Below are positions 27,227 through 36,103 of a stretch of 64,000 nucleotides of DNA, piece after piece. The stretch is from AP-15 sp963702685 (lineage in GTDB: Bacteria > Pseudomonadota > Alphaproteobacteria > ATCC43930 > CGMCC-115725). The position numbers and the translations under genes were made by a program. The notes beneath the pieces were generated by a model that was given only the letters and a program-made list of their open reading frames with translations, had not been told where the DNA came from and made no database searches. The DNA is taken from positions 186,001-250,000 of the forward strand of contig CAVPDQ010000027.1 in the NCBI GenBank assembly GCA_963702685.1, given 5' to 3'. The stretch's first letter is position 1, and every line of letters begins with the position of its first letter.

Positions 27227-28605
27227 TGCGCGTCGTCGCGGCCCTTGTCGTCATCGCGGTGCTGGCCGTGGGCTGCGCGTTTTTCGCCGACCATCCGGGC
27301 CGGGTCGCGATCGTCTGGCAGGGCTGGCGGGTGGAGACCTCGGTCGGGGTGCTGATCGCGGCGGCAGTCGCGGCCGTGCTCGTGCTGCTCTCGGTGTGGC
27401 GCGTGCTGAGCTGGGTCGTGCTGGGCCCGCGCAGCCTGATCCGCCGATACCGCGAGCGGCGGCGACGTGCCGGGTATCGGGCGTTGACCGAGGGGATGGC
27501 CGCGGTCGCGGCGGGCGAGCCGGGCACGGCGCGGCGGTTCGCCCGCAGGGCCGATGCGCTGCTCGCCGATCCGCCGCTGACCTTGCTGCTGTCGGCGCAG
27601 GCGGCCGAGCTCGACGGCGACGAGGCGGCGGCAAAACGGTGCTTTACGGCGATGCTCGACCAGCCGGAAACGGAATTTGCCGGTCTGCGCGGGCTTTTGA
27701 ACCAGGCGTTGCGCGCGCGCGATTACGGCGCCGCCTTGCGGCTCGCGGAGCGCGCCGGGGCGCTGCGCCCGAATGCGCGCTGGGTGGCGCCGACCCTGTT
27801 CGAGCTCGAAGCGCGCGCGGGGCGCTGGCAGGCGGCCTCGGAGACGCTGGATCGGGCCGCCAAGCGGCGGCTCGTCCCGGCCGAGCGCGCGCGCCATCAC
27901 CGCGGCGTGATCCTGTACGAGCTGAGCCGCGCCGCTTTGGCGCAGGGCGATCGGCGCCGCGCCGTTTCGCTGGCGGCAGAGGCCCAAAGCTCGACCCCGG
28001 ATCTCGCCACCCCCGCGGCCTTTCATGCGCGGCTCTTGCTGGGCGACGGTCGATCGGGGCCGGCCGCCAAAGCGGTCGAACGCGCCTGGCGCAGCCTGCC
28101 GCACCCCGAGCTGGCGCAAGCCTATGGCGAAATTCATATCGAGGCGGCGCCGCTCGCGCGCTACCAAAGCATGGAGCGGCTCGCGGCCCAAAATTCGGCG
28201 GCCCACGAGACCCATTTGGCCTTGGCCGAGGCGGCGTTGACGGCGGAGCTGTGGGGCGAGGCTCGCCGTCATCTCGAGCAAGCGCTGGCCATGCCGCCCG
28301 GCGCGACGCCGCGGCTCTGCCTGACGATGGCACGGCTCGAAGAGGCCGATCGCGGTGATCTCGCACGGGCGCGCGAATGGCTCGATCGGGCCGCCGCGGC
28401 ACCGCCCGACCCGCGCTATCTCTGCGCCAATTGCACCGCCGAGAGCCTCGAATGGCGTTCGCGCTGCCCGCGTTGCGGCGCCTTCGACACACTCTCATGG
28501 CGCGCTCCGTTCTGGGCGGAAGCGGACGACAAGCTGCCGCCGCCGCGCCGCGCCGCGCTTCCCCGGCCCGCCGAACGGCTTGGCGCCGGTCTCGGAACCG
28601 GCTAA
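27226..28605 (+). CDS. hemY: HemY-family TPR membrane protein
   Basis: A 459-residue protein of the alphaproteobacterial HemY type, not protoporphyrinogen oxidase. Two transmembrane helices lie near residues 3-20 and 40-62 (VVAALVVIAVLAVGC and VGVLIAAAVAAVLVLLSVW), with HPGRVAIVWQGWRVET between them. TPR-like helical repeats fill the rest. The C-terminus carries a zinc-knuckle-like pair of CxxC motifs (LCANCTAES...RCPRCGAF), also seen in LapB-like proteins. It is translationally coupled to the mitofilin gene and lies 14 bases before a tRNA gene. Confidence 0.88.
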   Translation: MRVVAALVVIAVLAVGCAFFADHPGRVAIVWQGWRVETSVGVLIAAAVAAVLVLLSVWRVLSWVVLGPRSLIRRYRERRRRAGYRALTEGMAAVAAGEPGTARRFARRADALLADPPLTLLLSAQAAELDGDEAAAKRCFTAMLDQPETEFAGLRGLLNQALRARDYGAALRLAERAGALRPNARWVAPTLFELEARAGRWQAASETLDRAAKRRLVPAERARHHRGVILYELSRAALAQGDRRRAVSLAAEAQSSTPDLATPAAFHARLLLGDGRSGPAAKAVERAWRSLPHPELAQAYGEIHIEAAPLARYQSMERLAAQNSAAHETHLALAEAALTAELWGEARRHLEQALAMPPGATPRLCLTMARLEEADRGDLARAREWLDRAAAAPPDPRYLCANCTAESLEWRSRCPRCGAFDTLSWRAPFWAEADDKLPPPRRAALPRPAERLGAGLGTG

Positions 28606-28619
28606 AAATCGCCGGCGCC

Positions 28620-28694
28620 GCCCCGGTAGCTCAGCGGTAGAGCAACCGCTTCGTAAGCGGTAGGTCGTCAGTTCGAATCCGACCCGGGGCACCA
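28620..28694 (+). tRNA. tRNA-Thr (anticodon CGT)
   Basis: The cloverleaf closes with acceptor GCCCCGG/CCGGGGC, D-arm GCTC...GAGC, anticodon stem ACCGC/GCGGT around the loop TTCGTAA (anticodon CGT), and T-loop TTCGAAT. The T-stem (GTCAG/CCGAC) has one A-C mismatch. CCA is encoded at 28692-28694. The sequence to its right is less GC-rich than the neighbourhood. Confidence 0.95.
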
Positions 28695-28950
28695 CGATTT
28701 CAAAACGATCGAGCGGCATCAAAAATCTGTCAAAATTGCTGCTTTGCGGGGGCGACACACCTGTTCACCTGTTTGATCAGCATCGATCAGATGCGCGGCG
28801 CCGAGTGATCGCCTCGAAAGTGGTTGCTCGTCATCCTTCTCATTGCGAGGTCAATGATAGAGATATGTCAGCACATCGGCGCTTTGGACCTCCGCGCCGA
28901 CCGGGTAGCGGCGGAACCGGCCTCGGAATCGGCGTTCGATAGTGGCGGGA

Positions 28951-29182
28951 ATGCCCAGGCCGGTACACCCAGATAAGGATATTGAAGCCGCCGTGCGCTA
29001 TGCCGAAGCCAAGGGATGGCGGGTTGTCATGTCAAGCGGACATGCTTGGGGCGCCTCTATTGTCCCGGCGGTCGTCCGGGCGATTGCCTCTGTCTGTATG
29101 GTCGACCCCTTCGAACCCCTTCGGCTTTGCCCGTCTGATCAGACGGCGGGTAGACTATGCGCTGATTACGGAGGGGCCATGA
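28951..29182 (+). pseudogene. Conserved small protein gene with disrupted frame
   Basis: The first 35 codons (MPRPVHPDKDIEAAVRYAE...VVMSSGHAWG) and the last 30 (SVWSTPSNPFGFARLIRRRVDYALI) belong to one small family of about 77 residues that I recall as widespread and uncharacterised. Between them the reading frame must change twice: LYCPGGRPGDC lies in a second frame and SVWSTP in a third. The total of 232 bases is two short of a multiple of three. The final TGA overlaps the ATG of the next gene, as expected for an intact operon. It is either decayed or mis-sequenced at about 29051 and 29090. Confidence 0.65.
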
Positions 29183-29412
29183 ACCACACGTTCACGCTGG
29201 AAGTGGCGGGCATCGATACAACGCGCGGCGATTACGAGGACGCGCTATACGATGCCGGTTGCCGCGACGCGCTGATCGCTGTTGTTGGCGGCAAGGTATT
29301 TTTGGATTTCGACAGGGAAGGGCCGTCTTTCGAGCAAGCGGTCAATTCGGCAACCACAGCCGTTCAAGCTGCCGGCGGCAAGGTCGTGCGGATCATGCCG
29401 CCACCGGGGTGA
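29179..29412 (+). CDS. Conserved small protein, partner of the preceding gene
   Basis: A 77-residue cytoplasmic protein starting MNHTFTLEVAGIDT and containing YEDALYDAGCRDALI and VFLDFDREGPSFEQAV. Proteins of this pattern commonly follow the family represented by 28951-29182, and the pair has the size and overlap of a toxin-antitoxin-like cassette; no activity is proven to my knowledge. GGAGGGG before the ATG is a strong ribosome-binding site. The pair sits in a lower-GC patch next to tRNA-Thr, consistent with horizontal arrival. Confidence 0.65.
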   Translation: MNHTFTLEVAGIDTTRGDYEDALYDAGCRDALIAVVGGKVFLDFDREGPSFEQAVNSATTAVQAAGGKVVRIMPPPG

Positions 29413-29427
29413 TGAGGCCGCCATAAG

Positions 29428-29447
29428 AAAAAGCCCGGCCCTCGGGC
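29428..29447 (-). terminator. Candidate intrinsic terminator of the SDR gene
   Basis: Read on the minus strand, GCCCG and CGGGC pair around a five-base loop and are followed directly by TTTTTC. It lies about 100 bases past the SDR stop codon. The stem is only five base pairs. Confidence 0.45.
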
Positions 29448-29545
29448 ACTCGACGAGGCGGGACCAGCCGGGTGAGCGGCTGCAACGCGTGGATGGGACA
29501 TCTCTATCGTTTCATCGGGCCTTATGCGATTGCGACCCTTTTCAG

Positions 29546-30307
29546 CTAGAACTGCACCCTTTGCGTGAGGGCGCCGTCGATGATCAGGTTGGTGCCGGTG
29601 ATAAAGCTGGCGCGCGGGCTGGCGAGAAAGACGACGGCGTCGGCGACTTCCCCGGGTGTCCCCATACGACCCATCGGATTGCGCCCGACCATCACCTTGA
29701 ACAATTCAGGATTGTTTTTCTCGAGCACGTTCCACACCCCGCCCTCGAAATAGACGTTGCCGGGGGAGACCATGTTGGCGCGCACCCCTTTGGCGGCGAG
29801 GTTGCGGGCGAGCGCCTTGACGTAAGGGACGAGCGCCGCCTTGACCGAAGCGTAGGGCCGCGGCGCCCCGGCGATTTCGATCGCACCGGTGGTGCCGATG
29901 ACGACGATGGCGCCGGCCGAGGATTTTTCGAGAAACGGGATTGCCGCCTCGACCCCGGCAACGGTGCCCATCACATCGATGTCGAGGCTCTTGCGCCAGG
30001 ATTCCTCGTCCATCGCCTGGGCCAAGGCGCTGACATTGGCGATAAAGATGTCGAGCCCGCCGAGCTCGCCCGCCGCTTCGGCAACCCATCGGCGCAACGC
30101 CGCGGTGTCGGCGACATCGACGGTGCCGCCATGGGCCGTTGCCCCGGCGGCGCGAAGACCGGCGAGCGCGCTCTCGACACCGGCCTTGCCGCGCGCGCAG
30201 ATCGCGATGTCGCAGCCTTCCTCGGCCAGAAGCGCAGCGATCGCGCGGCCGATGCCGCGGCTGCCGCCGGTGACGATCGCCTTTTTGCCGCCGAGCCCGA
30301 GATCCAC
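29546..30307 (-). CDS. Short-chain dehydrogenase/reductase
   Basis: A 253-residue classical SDR. The NAD(P)-binding motif is TGGSRGIGRAIA near residues 13-24, and the active-site Tyr and Lys are in RPYASVKAALVPY near 152-156. The usual catalytic Ser position reads VVIGTTGAIE, with Thr, and the normal NNAG reads IANVSAL, so it is a divergent member. The C-terminal FITGTNLIIDGAL is typical. The substrate is unknown. It is monocistronic and divergent from the cupin gene. Confidence 0.9.
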   Translation of the reverse strand: MDLGLGGKKAIVTGGSRGIGRAIAALLAEEGCDIAICARGKAGVESALAGLRAAGATAHGGTVDVADTAALRRWVAEAAGELGGLDIFIANVSALAQAMDEESWRKSLDIDVMGTVAGVEAAIPFLEKSSAGAIVVIGTTGAIEIAGAPRPYASVKAALVPYVKALARNLAAKGVRANMVSPGNVYFEGGVWNVLEKNNPELFKVMVGRNPMGRMGTPGEVADAVVFLASPRASFITGTNLIIDGALTQRVQF

Positions 30308-30441
30308 CGTCGCCTCCCCGGCAGTTTTCCCTTCTTCTGATACACGATTGCGCGCCGGTTGCAGAGCGGCCCCGGTTGCCCTTGAATAAGGGCCGGGTCG
30401 CGCGAACAGCGACGCGGCTCGAAACCCGAGGGAGGGAAATC

Positions 30442-30831
30442 ATGCGCAACCGGCTCGCCGTCGCCATCGTGTTTGCCGCCCTGGGTCTGGCCTTGGCCGG
30501 CCCGCTGCACGCGCAGGACATCAAGCGGACGATTTTCCAGAAATCCGACGTGCCCGGCACAAGCTACGAGACCGTGTTCGGCATGGCCGAGATCGCGCCA
30601 AATGTGAAGGTCGCCAGCCACACCCATCCCGGCACCGAATCGAGCTATGTCCTGGCGGGCAGCCTGATCCTCGAAGTCCAGGGCCAGCCGACGCGGACCG
30701 TCGAGGCCGGTCAGTCGATGTTCGTGCCGGCAAACACCCCGCATGGTGGGCAGGCCGGCCCCAACGGCGCTAAAATCCTCGCCACCTGGGTCGTCGAAAA
30801 AGGCAAGCCGCTGGCGACCCCCGTCAAATAA
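30442..30831 (+). CDS. Periplasmic cupin-domain protein
   Basis: A 129-residue small cupin with a signal peptide (MRNRLAVAIVFAALGLALAGPLHA). The metal-binding cupin motif 1 is VASHTHPGTESSYVLAGSL and motif 2 is FVPANTPHGG. Such proteins bind a divalent metal in a beta barrel, and many have no known reaction. GGGAGGGAAATC before the ATG at 30442 fixes the start. It is followed 21 bases later by a glutathione transferase gene, so the two may share a transcript. Confidence 0.88.
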   Translation: MRNRLAVAIVFAALGLALAGPLHAQDIKRTIFQKSDVPGTSYETVFGMAEIAPNVKVASHTHPGTESSYVLAGSLILEVQGQPTRTVEAGQSMFVPANTPHGGQAGPNGAKILATWVVEKGKPLATPVK

Positions 30832-30852
30832 CGCAAACCAGGAGAAAACCCA

Positions 30853-31605
30853 GTGATCGACCTCTATTTCTGGCCGACCGGCAACGGCAAAAAGACCGTC
30901 ATCCTGCTCGAAGAGCTCGGGCTGCCCTATCGGATCAAGCCGATCAATATCGGCCGCGGCGACCAGCTGACGCCCGAATTTCTGCGGATTTCGCCAAACG
31001 GGCGGATGCCGGCGATCGTCGATGACGAGCCGCTGGGCGGGGGCGCGCCGATCGCGATCTTCGAATCCGGGCCGATCATGGCTTATATCGCCGAGAAGAC
31101 CGGGCGGTTCTGCCCGGCCGACACCCGCGGCAAATACGATGTCTTCCAGTGGGTCGCCTGGCAATTGGCCAATCAAGGGCCAAAGCTCGGCGAGCAGGGC
31201 CATTTCCGCCGCGCGCTCGAAGCCGGCAACAACGGCGACCTCAGCTATGCGATCGGGCGCTTCGACAACGAGGCGCACCGCATCTACGGCGTCATGAACC
31301 TCGGTCTCCACAACAAGCGCTATTTCGCCGCCGGCCAATACACGATCGCCGACATGATCTGCTATCCGTGGGCGTCGAGCTGGGCCAGCCGCAAGATCGA
31401 CATCGACGAGTTCCCGAACGTCAAGCGCTGGCTCGACGAGATCGGCGCGCGGCCGGCGGTCAAAAAGGCGATGGCGATGGGGCCGGAATTCCGCGAAGAC
31501 CCGGCCTCGATCAGCGCCGAGGAAAAGGCGCGCCGGCAAAAGCTCGTGGCGCACCAGCGGGCGCAGCCGATCCCAAAGGAATGGCTGCAAGCGGCCGAAG
31601 GCTAG
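30853..31605 (+). CDS. Glutathione S-transferase, Ure2p/YfcG-like
   Basis: A 250-residue cytosolic GST. The thioredoxin-like N-terminal domain reads YFWPTGNGKKTVILLEELGLPY, and the glutathione-binding loop is NGRMPAIVDDEP followed by IFESGPIMAYIAEKTG. The helical C-terminal domain has the FQWVAWQLANQGPKLG pattern of the YfcG/Nu-class enzymes, which act as disulfide reductases with glutathione. The start is GTG at 30853, behind GGAGAAAA. The DUF2147 gene follows after nine bases. Confidence 0.92.
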   Translation: MIDLYFWPTGNGKKTVILLEELGLPYRIKPINIGRGDQLTPEFLRISPNGRMPAIVDDEPLGGGAPIAIFESGPIMAYIAEKTGRFCPADTRGKYDVFQWVAWQLANQGPKLGEQGHFRRALEAGNNGDLSYAIGRFDNEAHRIYGVMNLGLHNKRYFAAGQYTIADMICYPWASSWASRKIDIDEFPNVKRWLDEIGARPAVKKAMAMGPEFREDPASISAEEKARRQKLVAHQRAQPIPKEWLQAAEG

Positions 31606-31614
31606 GCCCACTCG

Positions 31615-32079
31615 ATGCGGCGGCAGCGGCTCGGCGGGGCATGCGCGCTGCTGCTGTCGGCTGCCGTTTTCGCTGGTCCGGCAGCGGCGGCGGTGCCGGC
31701 CGGGACCTGGCTGTTCGCCAACCGGGTGGCGATCCAGATCTTCGACTGCACCGGGCTTTTGTGCGGGCGCATCGTGTGGCTGCTGCGCCCGCTGACCCCG
31801 GCCGGCCGGCCCGATCTCGACACGCTCAACCCCGACCCGACCCTGCGCCCGCGGCATTTGTGCGGGCTGACCATCGTGTGGGGGATGCAGCCCGACGGGC
31901 CGAACCATTGGTCGAACGGCCGGCTCTACGATCCCAAGGACGGCACCACCTACGACATCGCCGCCGAGCTGACCGCTCCCGGCACGATCTCGGCGCGGGT
32001 CTATCGCGGCGTCCCGATGCTCGGCCGCACCGAAATCCTGACCCGCGACCCGCCGCTGAGCTTTGACGGCCAATGCTGA
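31615..32079 (+). CDS. DUF2147 family exported protein
   Basis: A 154-residue exported protein of the DUF2147 family. A signal peptide runs to about residue 25 (LLLSAAVFAGPAAAA). The domain signature is AIQIFDCTGLLCGRIVWL, followed by LDTLNPDPTLRPRHLCGL and LYDPKDGTTYDIAAEL. The family's function is unknown; members are common single-domain periplasmic proteins. Its 3' end overlaps the next gene by seven bases. Confidence 0.88.
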   Translation: MRRQRLGGACALLLSAAVFAGPAAAAVPAGTWLFANRVAIQIFDCTGLLCGRIVWLLRPLTPAGRPDLDTLNPDPTLRPRHLCGLTIVWGMQPDGPNHWSNGRLYDPKDGTTYDIAAELTAPGTISARVYRGVPMLGRTEILTRDPPLSFDGQC

Positions 32080-33698
32080 CCCGCCCTGCAGCGGCGGAGT
32101 TGCTGCGACGGCTGGTCAAAGGGACGGTCTGGATCGTGCTGTGGGGCACCGTCCCGGCGCTTGCGCAACCGCCGCCATCCGACCCGGATATGCCCGCCGC
32201 ACGCTGGGCGGCCGAAGAGGTCGAGCACCATCAGGTGGCGGATTTCAATCGCCGTTGCGGTCGCCTCGATCCGAACCGGGACGCCGACGACCGCTGGTCC
32301 GACCCGTGCCGGACGATCCATCCCGGCGATCTCGTGGCACTTCTCCTCGGGGCGCACGTGCCGCGCGAAGGGGTGCGCATCGAGGGTGCGAGGATCGACG
32401 GCAATCTCGACCTGACCGCCGCCACGATCGGACACGAGGTGTCGATCGTGGGCTCCCGCCTCGATGGCGGGATCAGCCTCACCCGCGCGGTGCTCGACGG
32501 CCGCCTGATGCTCGACGGAACACGCATCACCGGTTTGCTCGACGGCAGGCGGCTGCATGCGCAAAGCGATCTCTTGATGCGCTATGGCGGCGACGCAAAA
32601 GGCCAGATCGTGCTCATCGACGCAAAAATCGACGGCAATCTCGACCTCGAAGGATCACATTTCGAACAGCCGGTAAAAGCGGACCGCTTGCGGGTCGCCG
32701 GCACCCTCTTCATGAACAATCACGCCGTGTTCGACGGCGATGTCTTTCTTCATTATGCGACCATCGACGGCAATCTCGAAATGGAGACCTCGGCGTTTGC
32801 GGCTGGCCTCAAGGCCGAGGGGCTGAAAATATCGCATCATCTTTTTATGGTGAATGCCGTCTTTAAGCAGCCGGTGAATATTCCCTATGCGCACGTCTCC
32901 GGCAATGTCGATCTGAGCGGCGGGGCTTTCACCGGGATCGACTTGTCGGAAGCGGCAATCGCGCAGACGCTGATTTTGCAAAGCTCGTTCGGGGTGGCGA
33001 AATGGTCGCGGCCCGGCGGGCGCCCGGCGCTGCTCACGCTGCGCAACGCCCATGCCGACACGGTCCAGGAGGTGATCGGCTCCTGGCCCGAGCGTTTGGA
33101 CCTGGACGGTTTCAGCTACGCCCGCCTCGGCGGGTCCGGCGGCACCGGCGCGGCGAGCGGCCGTTCGACCAAAGAGTGGATCGCCTGGCTGCACAAGAGC
33201 AGCTATGCCGGCAAGCATTACGACCCGCAGCCCTACATGTATCTGGCGCAAATGCTCACCGCAGCGGGCGACCGGGACGAGGCGCTGGCGCTGCAATTTG
33301 CCGCCCGGCAGGCGGAGCGCGCGCAAGCGTGGAGCGATCGAAGCTGGGGTCGGTGGGCTTGGCTGTCGGTGCTCCGCTGGCTCTGCGGCTACGGCATCGG
33401 CACCTACACCTTTTACGTCGTGCCGTGGGTGCTCGGGTCGGCGGTTGCCGGGTTCCTGGTGCTGTTCCGCGCGCGGGCGGCCCGCAACAACGGCGTCTTT
33501 TGGTGTATCGGGGCGAGCCTCGAACGCCTGTTGCCGATCATCGAGCTGAACAAGGAGTTCGGAGAATTTTTCTACGACCCGCGGCGCGAACGGCTGCGGG
33601 GCTGGCAGATCGCCTTTTTCTCGGGTTACGCCCTGTGGGGATGGGTGCTGGGCCTGCTGCTGGTCGCCGCGATGTCCGGGCTGACGCAGGGCACATGA
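32073..33698 (+). CDS. Beta-helix-like repeat protein with C-terminal membrane helices
   Basis: A 541-residue envelope protein of unknown function. After an N-terminal hydrophobic signal or anchor (residues 15-31), about 200 residues repeat a short unit such as IDGNLDLTAATI, IDGNLDLEGSHF, IDGNLEMETSAF and VSGNVDLSGGAF. That spacing suggests a right-handed parallel beta-helix or bactofilin-like solenoid. The last 140 residues hold two transmembrane helices (YTFYVVPWVLGSAVAGFLVLF and the final GYALWGWVLGLLLVAAM). I recall similar proteins annotated only as membrane-associated. The stop overlaps the ATG of the PQQ dehydrogenase gene, so the two products are likely made together. Confidence 0.7.
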   Translation: MLTRPAAAELLRRLVKGTVWIVLWGTVPALAQPPPSDPDMPAARWAAEEVEHHQVADFNRRCGRLDPNRDADDRWSDPCRTIHPGDLVALLLGAHVPREGVRIEGARIDGNLDLTAATIGHEVSIVGSRLDGGISLTRAVLDGRLMLDGTRITGLLDGRRLHAQSDLLMRYGGDAKGQIVLIDAKIDGNLDLEGSHFEQPVKADRLRVAGTLFMNNHAVFDGDVFLHYATIDGNLEMETSAFAAGLKAEGLKISHHLFMVNAVFKQPVNIPYAHVSGNVDLSGGAFTGIDLSEAAIAQTLILQSSFGVAKWSRPGGRPALLTLRNAHADTVQEVIGSWPERLDLDGFSYARLGGSGGTGAASGRSTKEWIAWLHKSSYAGKHYDPQPYMYLAQMLTAAGDRDEALALQFAARQAERAQAWSDRSWGRWAWLSVLRWLCGYGIGTYTFYVVPWVLGSAVAGFLVLFRARAARNNGVFWCIGASLERLLPIIELNKEFGEFFYDPRRERLRGWQIAFFSGYALWGWVLGLLLVAAMSGLTQGT

Positions 33699-35653
33699 TG
33701 CGTTGCCAGCCGGCTGGGCCGGGTTGTGTGCGCGCGGCCGCCGCCGCGATTTGGCTCGCCGCGTCGCTGGCGCCTGGCGTTGCGTTTGCGGCGGAGGCTG
33801 CGGGCGGGGTCGCCGACTGGCCTTATTACGGCGGCGATGCGGGTGGCGAGCGCTATTCGCCGCTGACGCAAATCGACAAGAAAAATGTCGGGCAGCTGAA
33901 GATCGCTTGGGAATACCACACCGGCGACGTGTCCGACGGCAGCGGCGGCCGGCGCAAGAGCGCCTTCGAAGCGACGCCGATCGTCGCCTTTGGCACGATG
34001 TATGTGACGACACCCTTCAGCCGCGTCGTGGCGCTCGATCCGGAAACCGGCATGGAAAAATGGCGGTTCGATCCGCAGATCGACTTTCGGGCGCCCTATT
34101 CCGAAGGCTTGATCAATCGCGGCGTCGCGTTGTGGACCGATCCGGCCAAATCCGCCGGCCAGCCTTGCCGGCGCCGGATATTTCTGGCGACGATCGATGC
34201 GCGGCTCTTTGCGCTCGACGCCGCTACCGGCAGGCCTTGCGCCGCTTTTGGCGCTTCCGGCCAGATCGACCTGAAGCGCGGCATCGCCAACATTATTCGC
34301 GCGGGAGAGTACGAGGAGACCTCGCCCCCGGCGGTCGTGGACGATCTCGTCATCGTCGGCTCGGGGATCGCGGACAACGACCGGGTGGCGAGCCCGAGCG
34401 GCGAAGTGCGCGGGTTCGACGCGCGCAGCGGCGCGCTGCGCTGGAGCTGGAACCCGATCCCGGCGAGCCTCGCCCCGACCGGCGCCGGCAATGCCTGGCC
34501 GCCGATTTCGGTCGATGCGGCGCGCGATCTCGTCTTTCTGCCGACCACCAGCGCCAGCCCCGACTATTCCGGCGCGAAGCGCGCGGGCGACGACAAATGG
34601 GCGGATTCCATCGTCGCCTTGGCGGCCAAGACCGGCAAGCTCGTCTGGGGGTTCCAGCTCGTGCACCACGACCTCTGGGATTACGACACCGCCGCCCAGC
34701 CGCTCCTCGCCACCCTGCGCCGCAACGGCGCCGAGACGCCGGTCGTCGTCCAAGGGAACAAGACCGGCAATCTCTTTGTGCTCGAGCGCGAGACCGGCAA
34801 GCCGGTTTTCGGCGTCGAAGAGCGCCCGGTGCCAAAGAGCGACGCTGCGGGCGAGGACGCGTCGCCGACACAGCCTTTTCCGCTCGCGCCACCGCCCCTC
34901 GTGCCGCAGCGCCTCGCTGCATCCGAGGCGTGGGGGGCCACACCGCAGGAGCGCGCGGCCTGCCTCGCGGTAATCGAAAAGCTGCGCTCCGACGGCATCT
35001 TCACACCGCCGAGCGTGCGCGGGACCATCGCCTTTCCGGGCAATCTCGGCGGCATGAATTGGAGCGGCGGCGCCTTTGACCCGGTGCGGCAGATCTATGT
35101 GGCCAACGTCAACAATCTGCCGATGGAGGTGCATCTGATCCCGCGCGAGCGATACCGGGCCGCCGAAGCGGCGGTAAAGCCCGGCCGGTTTCGCGCCGAG
35201 ATTTCGCCGCAGCACGGGACCCCCTACGGGATGAGCCGGGCGGTGCTGCATTCGCCGGGCGGCCTCCCCTGCAACCCGCCGCCCTGGGGCGAGCTCGTCG
35301 CCGTCGATCTGGCCAAGGGGACGATCCGCTGGCGCGCGCCGCTCGGCACGACAGCCGATCTGGTCAAGGAGCTGACCCCCGCGGTTCGCGGCACGCCCAA
35401 TCTCGGCGGGGCGATCGTCACCGCATCCGGCCTCGTCTTTATCGCCGCGGCGATGGACGACTGCCTGCGCGCCTTCGACACCGAGACCGGCGCCGAGCTG
35501 TGGAAGGTGCCTCTGCCGGCGGGCGGCCAAGCGACGCCGATGGCCTATCGCCTCAGGCGCGACGGCAAGGAGCTCGTCGTGATCGCTGCCGGCGGCCACG
35601 GCAAGCTCGGCACCAAGCTCGGCAATTCACTGATCGCGTTTGCCTTGCCGTAG
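33695..35653 (+). CDS. PQQ-dependent dehydrogenase, glucose-dehydrogenase-like
   Basis: A 652-residue periplasmic quinoprotein. A signal peptide (about residues 1-32) is followed by an eight-bladed propeller starting DWPYYGGDAGGERYSPLTQI. Trp-docking repeats appear at ALDPETGMEKWRFD, ALRWSWNPIP and TGKLVWGFQLVHHDLWDYD; the last is strongly diagnostic of the membrane glucose/quinate-type enzymes. No N-terminal multi-helix membrane domain and no C-terminal cytochrome c domain are seen, so electrons must leave by another partner. The coupled upstream membrane protein is a candidate anchor. The substrate is unknown, and no pqq biosynthesis genes are in the window. Confidence 0.9.
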   Translation: MMRCQPAGPGCVRAAAAAIWLAASLAPGVAFAAEAAGGVADWPYYGGDAGGERYSPLTQIDKKNVGQLKIAWEYHTGDVSDGSGGRRKSAFEATPIVAFGTMYVTTPFSRVVALDPETGMEKWRFDPQIDFRAPYSEGLINRGVALWTDPAKSAGQPCRRRIFLATIDARLFALDAATGRPCAAFGASGQIDLKRGIANIIRAGEYEETSPPAVVDDLVIVGSGIADNDRVASPSGEVRGFDARSGALRWSWNPIPASLAPTGAGNAWPPISVDAARDLVFLPTTSASPDYSGAKRAGDDKWADSIVALAAKTGKLVWGFQLVHHDLWDYDTAAQPLLATLRRNGAETPVVVQGNKTGNLFVLERETGKPVFGVEERPVPKSDAAGEDASPTQPFPLAPPPLVPQRLAASEAWGATPQERAACLAVIEKLRSDGIFTPPSVRGTIAFPGNLGGMNWSGGAFDPVRQIYVANVNNLPMEVHLIPRERYRAAEAAVKPGRFRAEISPQHGTPYGMSRAVLHSPGGLPCNPPPWGELVAVDLAKGTIRWRAPLGTTADLVKELTPAVRGTPNLGGAIVTASGLVFIAAAMDDCLRAFDTETGAELWKVPLPAGGQATPMAYRLRRDGKELVVIAAGGHGKLGTKLGNSLIAFALP

Positions 35654-35662
35654 GCGCCTTGG

Positions 35663-36103
35663 TCACGAGAGGGCGCGCAGATCGGCGCGCAAGCGATCGG
35701 CATCGGCAACGAAATTCTCCACCGCCCTGTGGGTTTTCCGCCACACCGGGATTGCGGCCGTCAGGACCGCGCGCCCGGCCGGGGAGAGGGTGAGCCGGCG
35801 GCTGCGTTTGTCGGCGTCGTCAATCGATATTTCGACGAGCCCCCGCCTTGTCAGCGGCTTCAGATTGGCGGTGAGCGTGGTGCGGTCCATCGCCAGCACC
35901 GCCGACACATCGCCGATGCTCGGTGCCGCGGTGTGGTTGAGCAGCATCAGCAGCGAAAACTGGCCATTCGTCAGCCCCATGGGCCGCAGCGTCGCGTCAA
36001 ACCGTCGCGCCACGGCCCGAGCCGCCCGCCGCAGGTGCAGGCAGAGACAGGGGCCGCGCAGCTCGTAGGCGGTTTCGTCAGCGACGGCAGAAGGATTTGA
36101 CAT
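35663..36103 (-). CDS. MarR family transcriptional regulator
   Basis: A 146-residue winged-helix regulator. The recognition region reads IGDVSAVLAMDRTTLTANLKPL, followed by the wing with RRGLVEISIDDADKRSRRLTLSPAGRAVL. Two cysteines near the N-terminus (GPCLCLHLRRAARAV) could make it thiol-sensitive, as in OhrR-like MarR proteins, though this is only a possibility. It is divergent from a MoaD-like gene; the intergenic palindrome at 36115-36126 is its likely operator. The ATG at 36103 may be leaderless, because a promoter-like -10 lies only six bases before it. Confidence 0.9.
   Translation of the reverse strand: MSNPSAVADETAYELRGPCLCLHLRRAARAVARRFDATLRPMGLTNGQFSLLMLLNHTAAPSIGDVSAVLAMDRTTLTANLKPLTRRGLVEISIDDADKRSRRLTLSPAGRAVLTAAIPVWRKTHRAVENFVADADRLRADLRALS

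Noticed and set aside
28620..28694. tRNA-Thr as an active attachment site
   Set aside because: No repeat of the tRNA 3' end was found downstream in the window and no integrase gene is adjacent.
28736..28942. Small open frame after tRNA-Thr
   Set aside because: The 68-codon product has no ribosome-binding site, no protein-like pattern and no conserved motif that I recognise.
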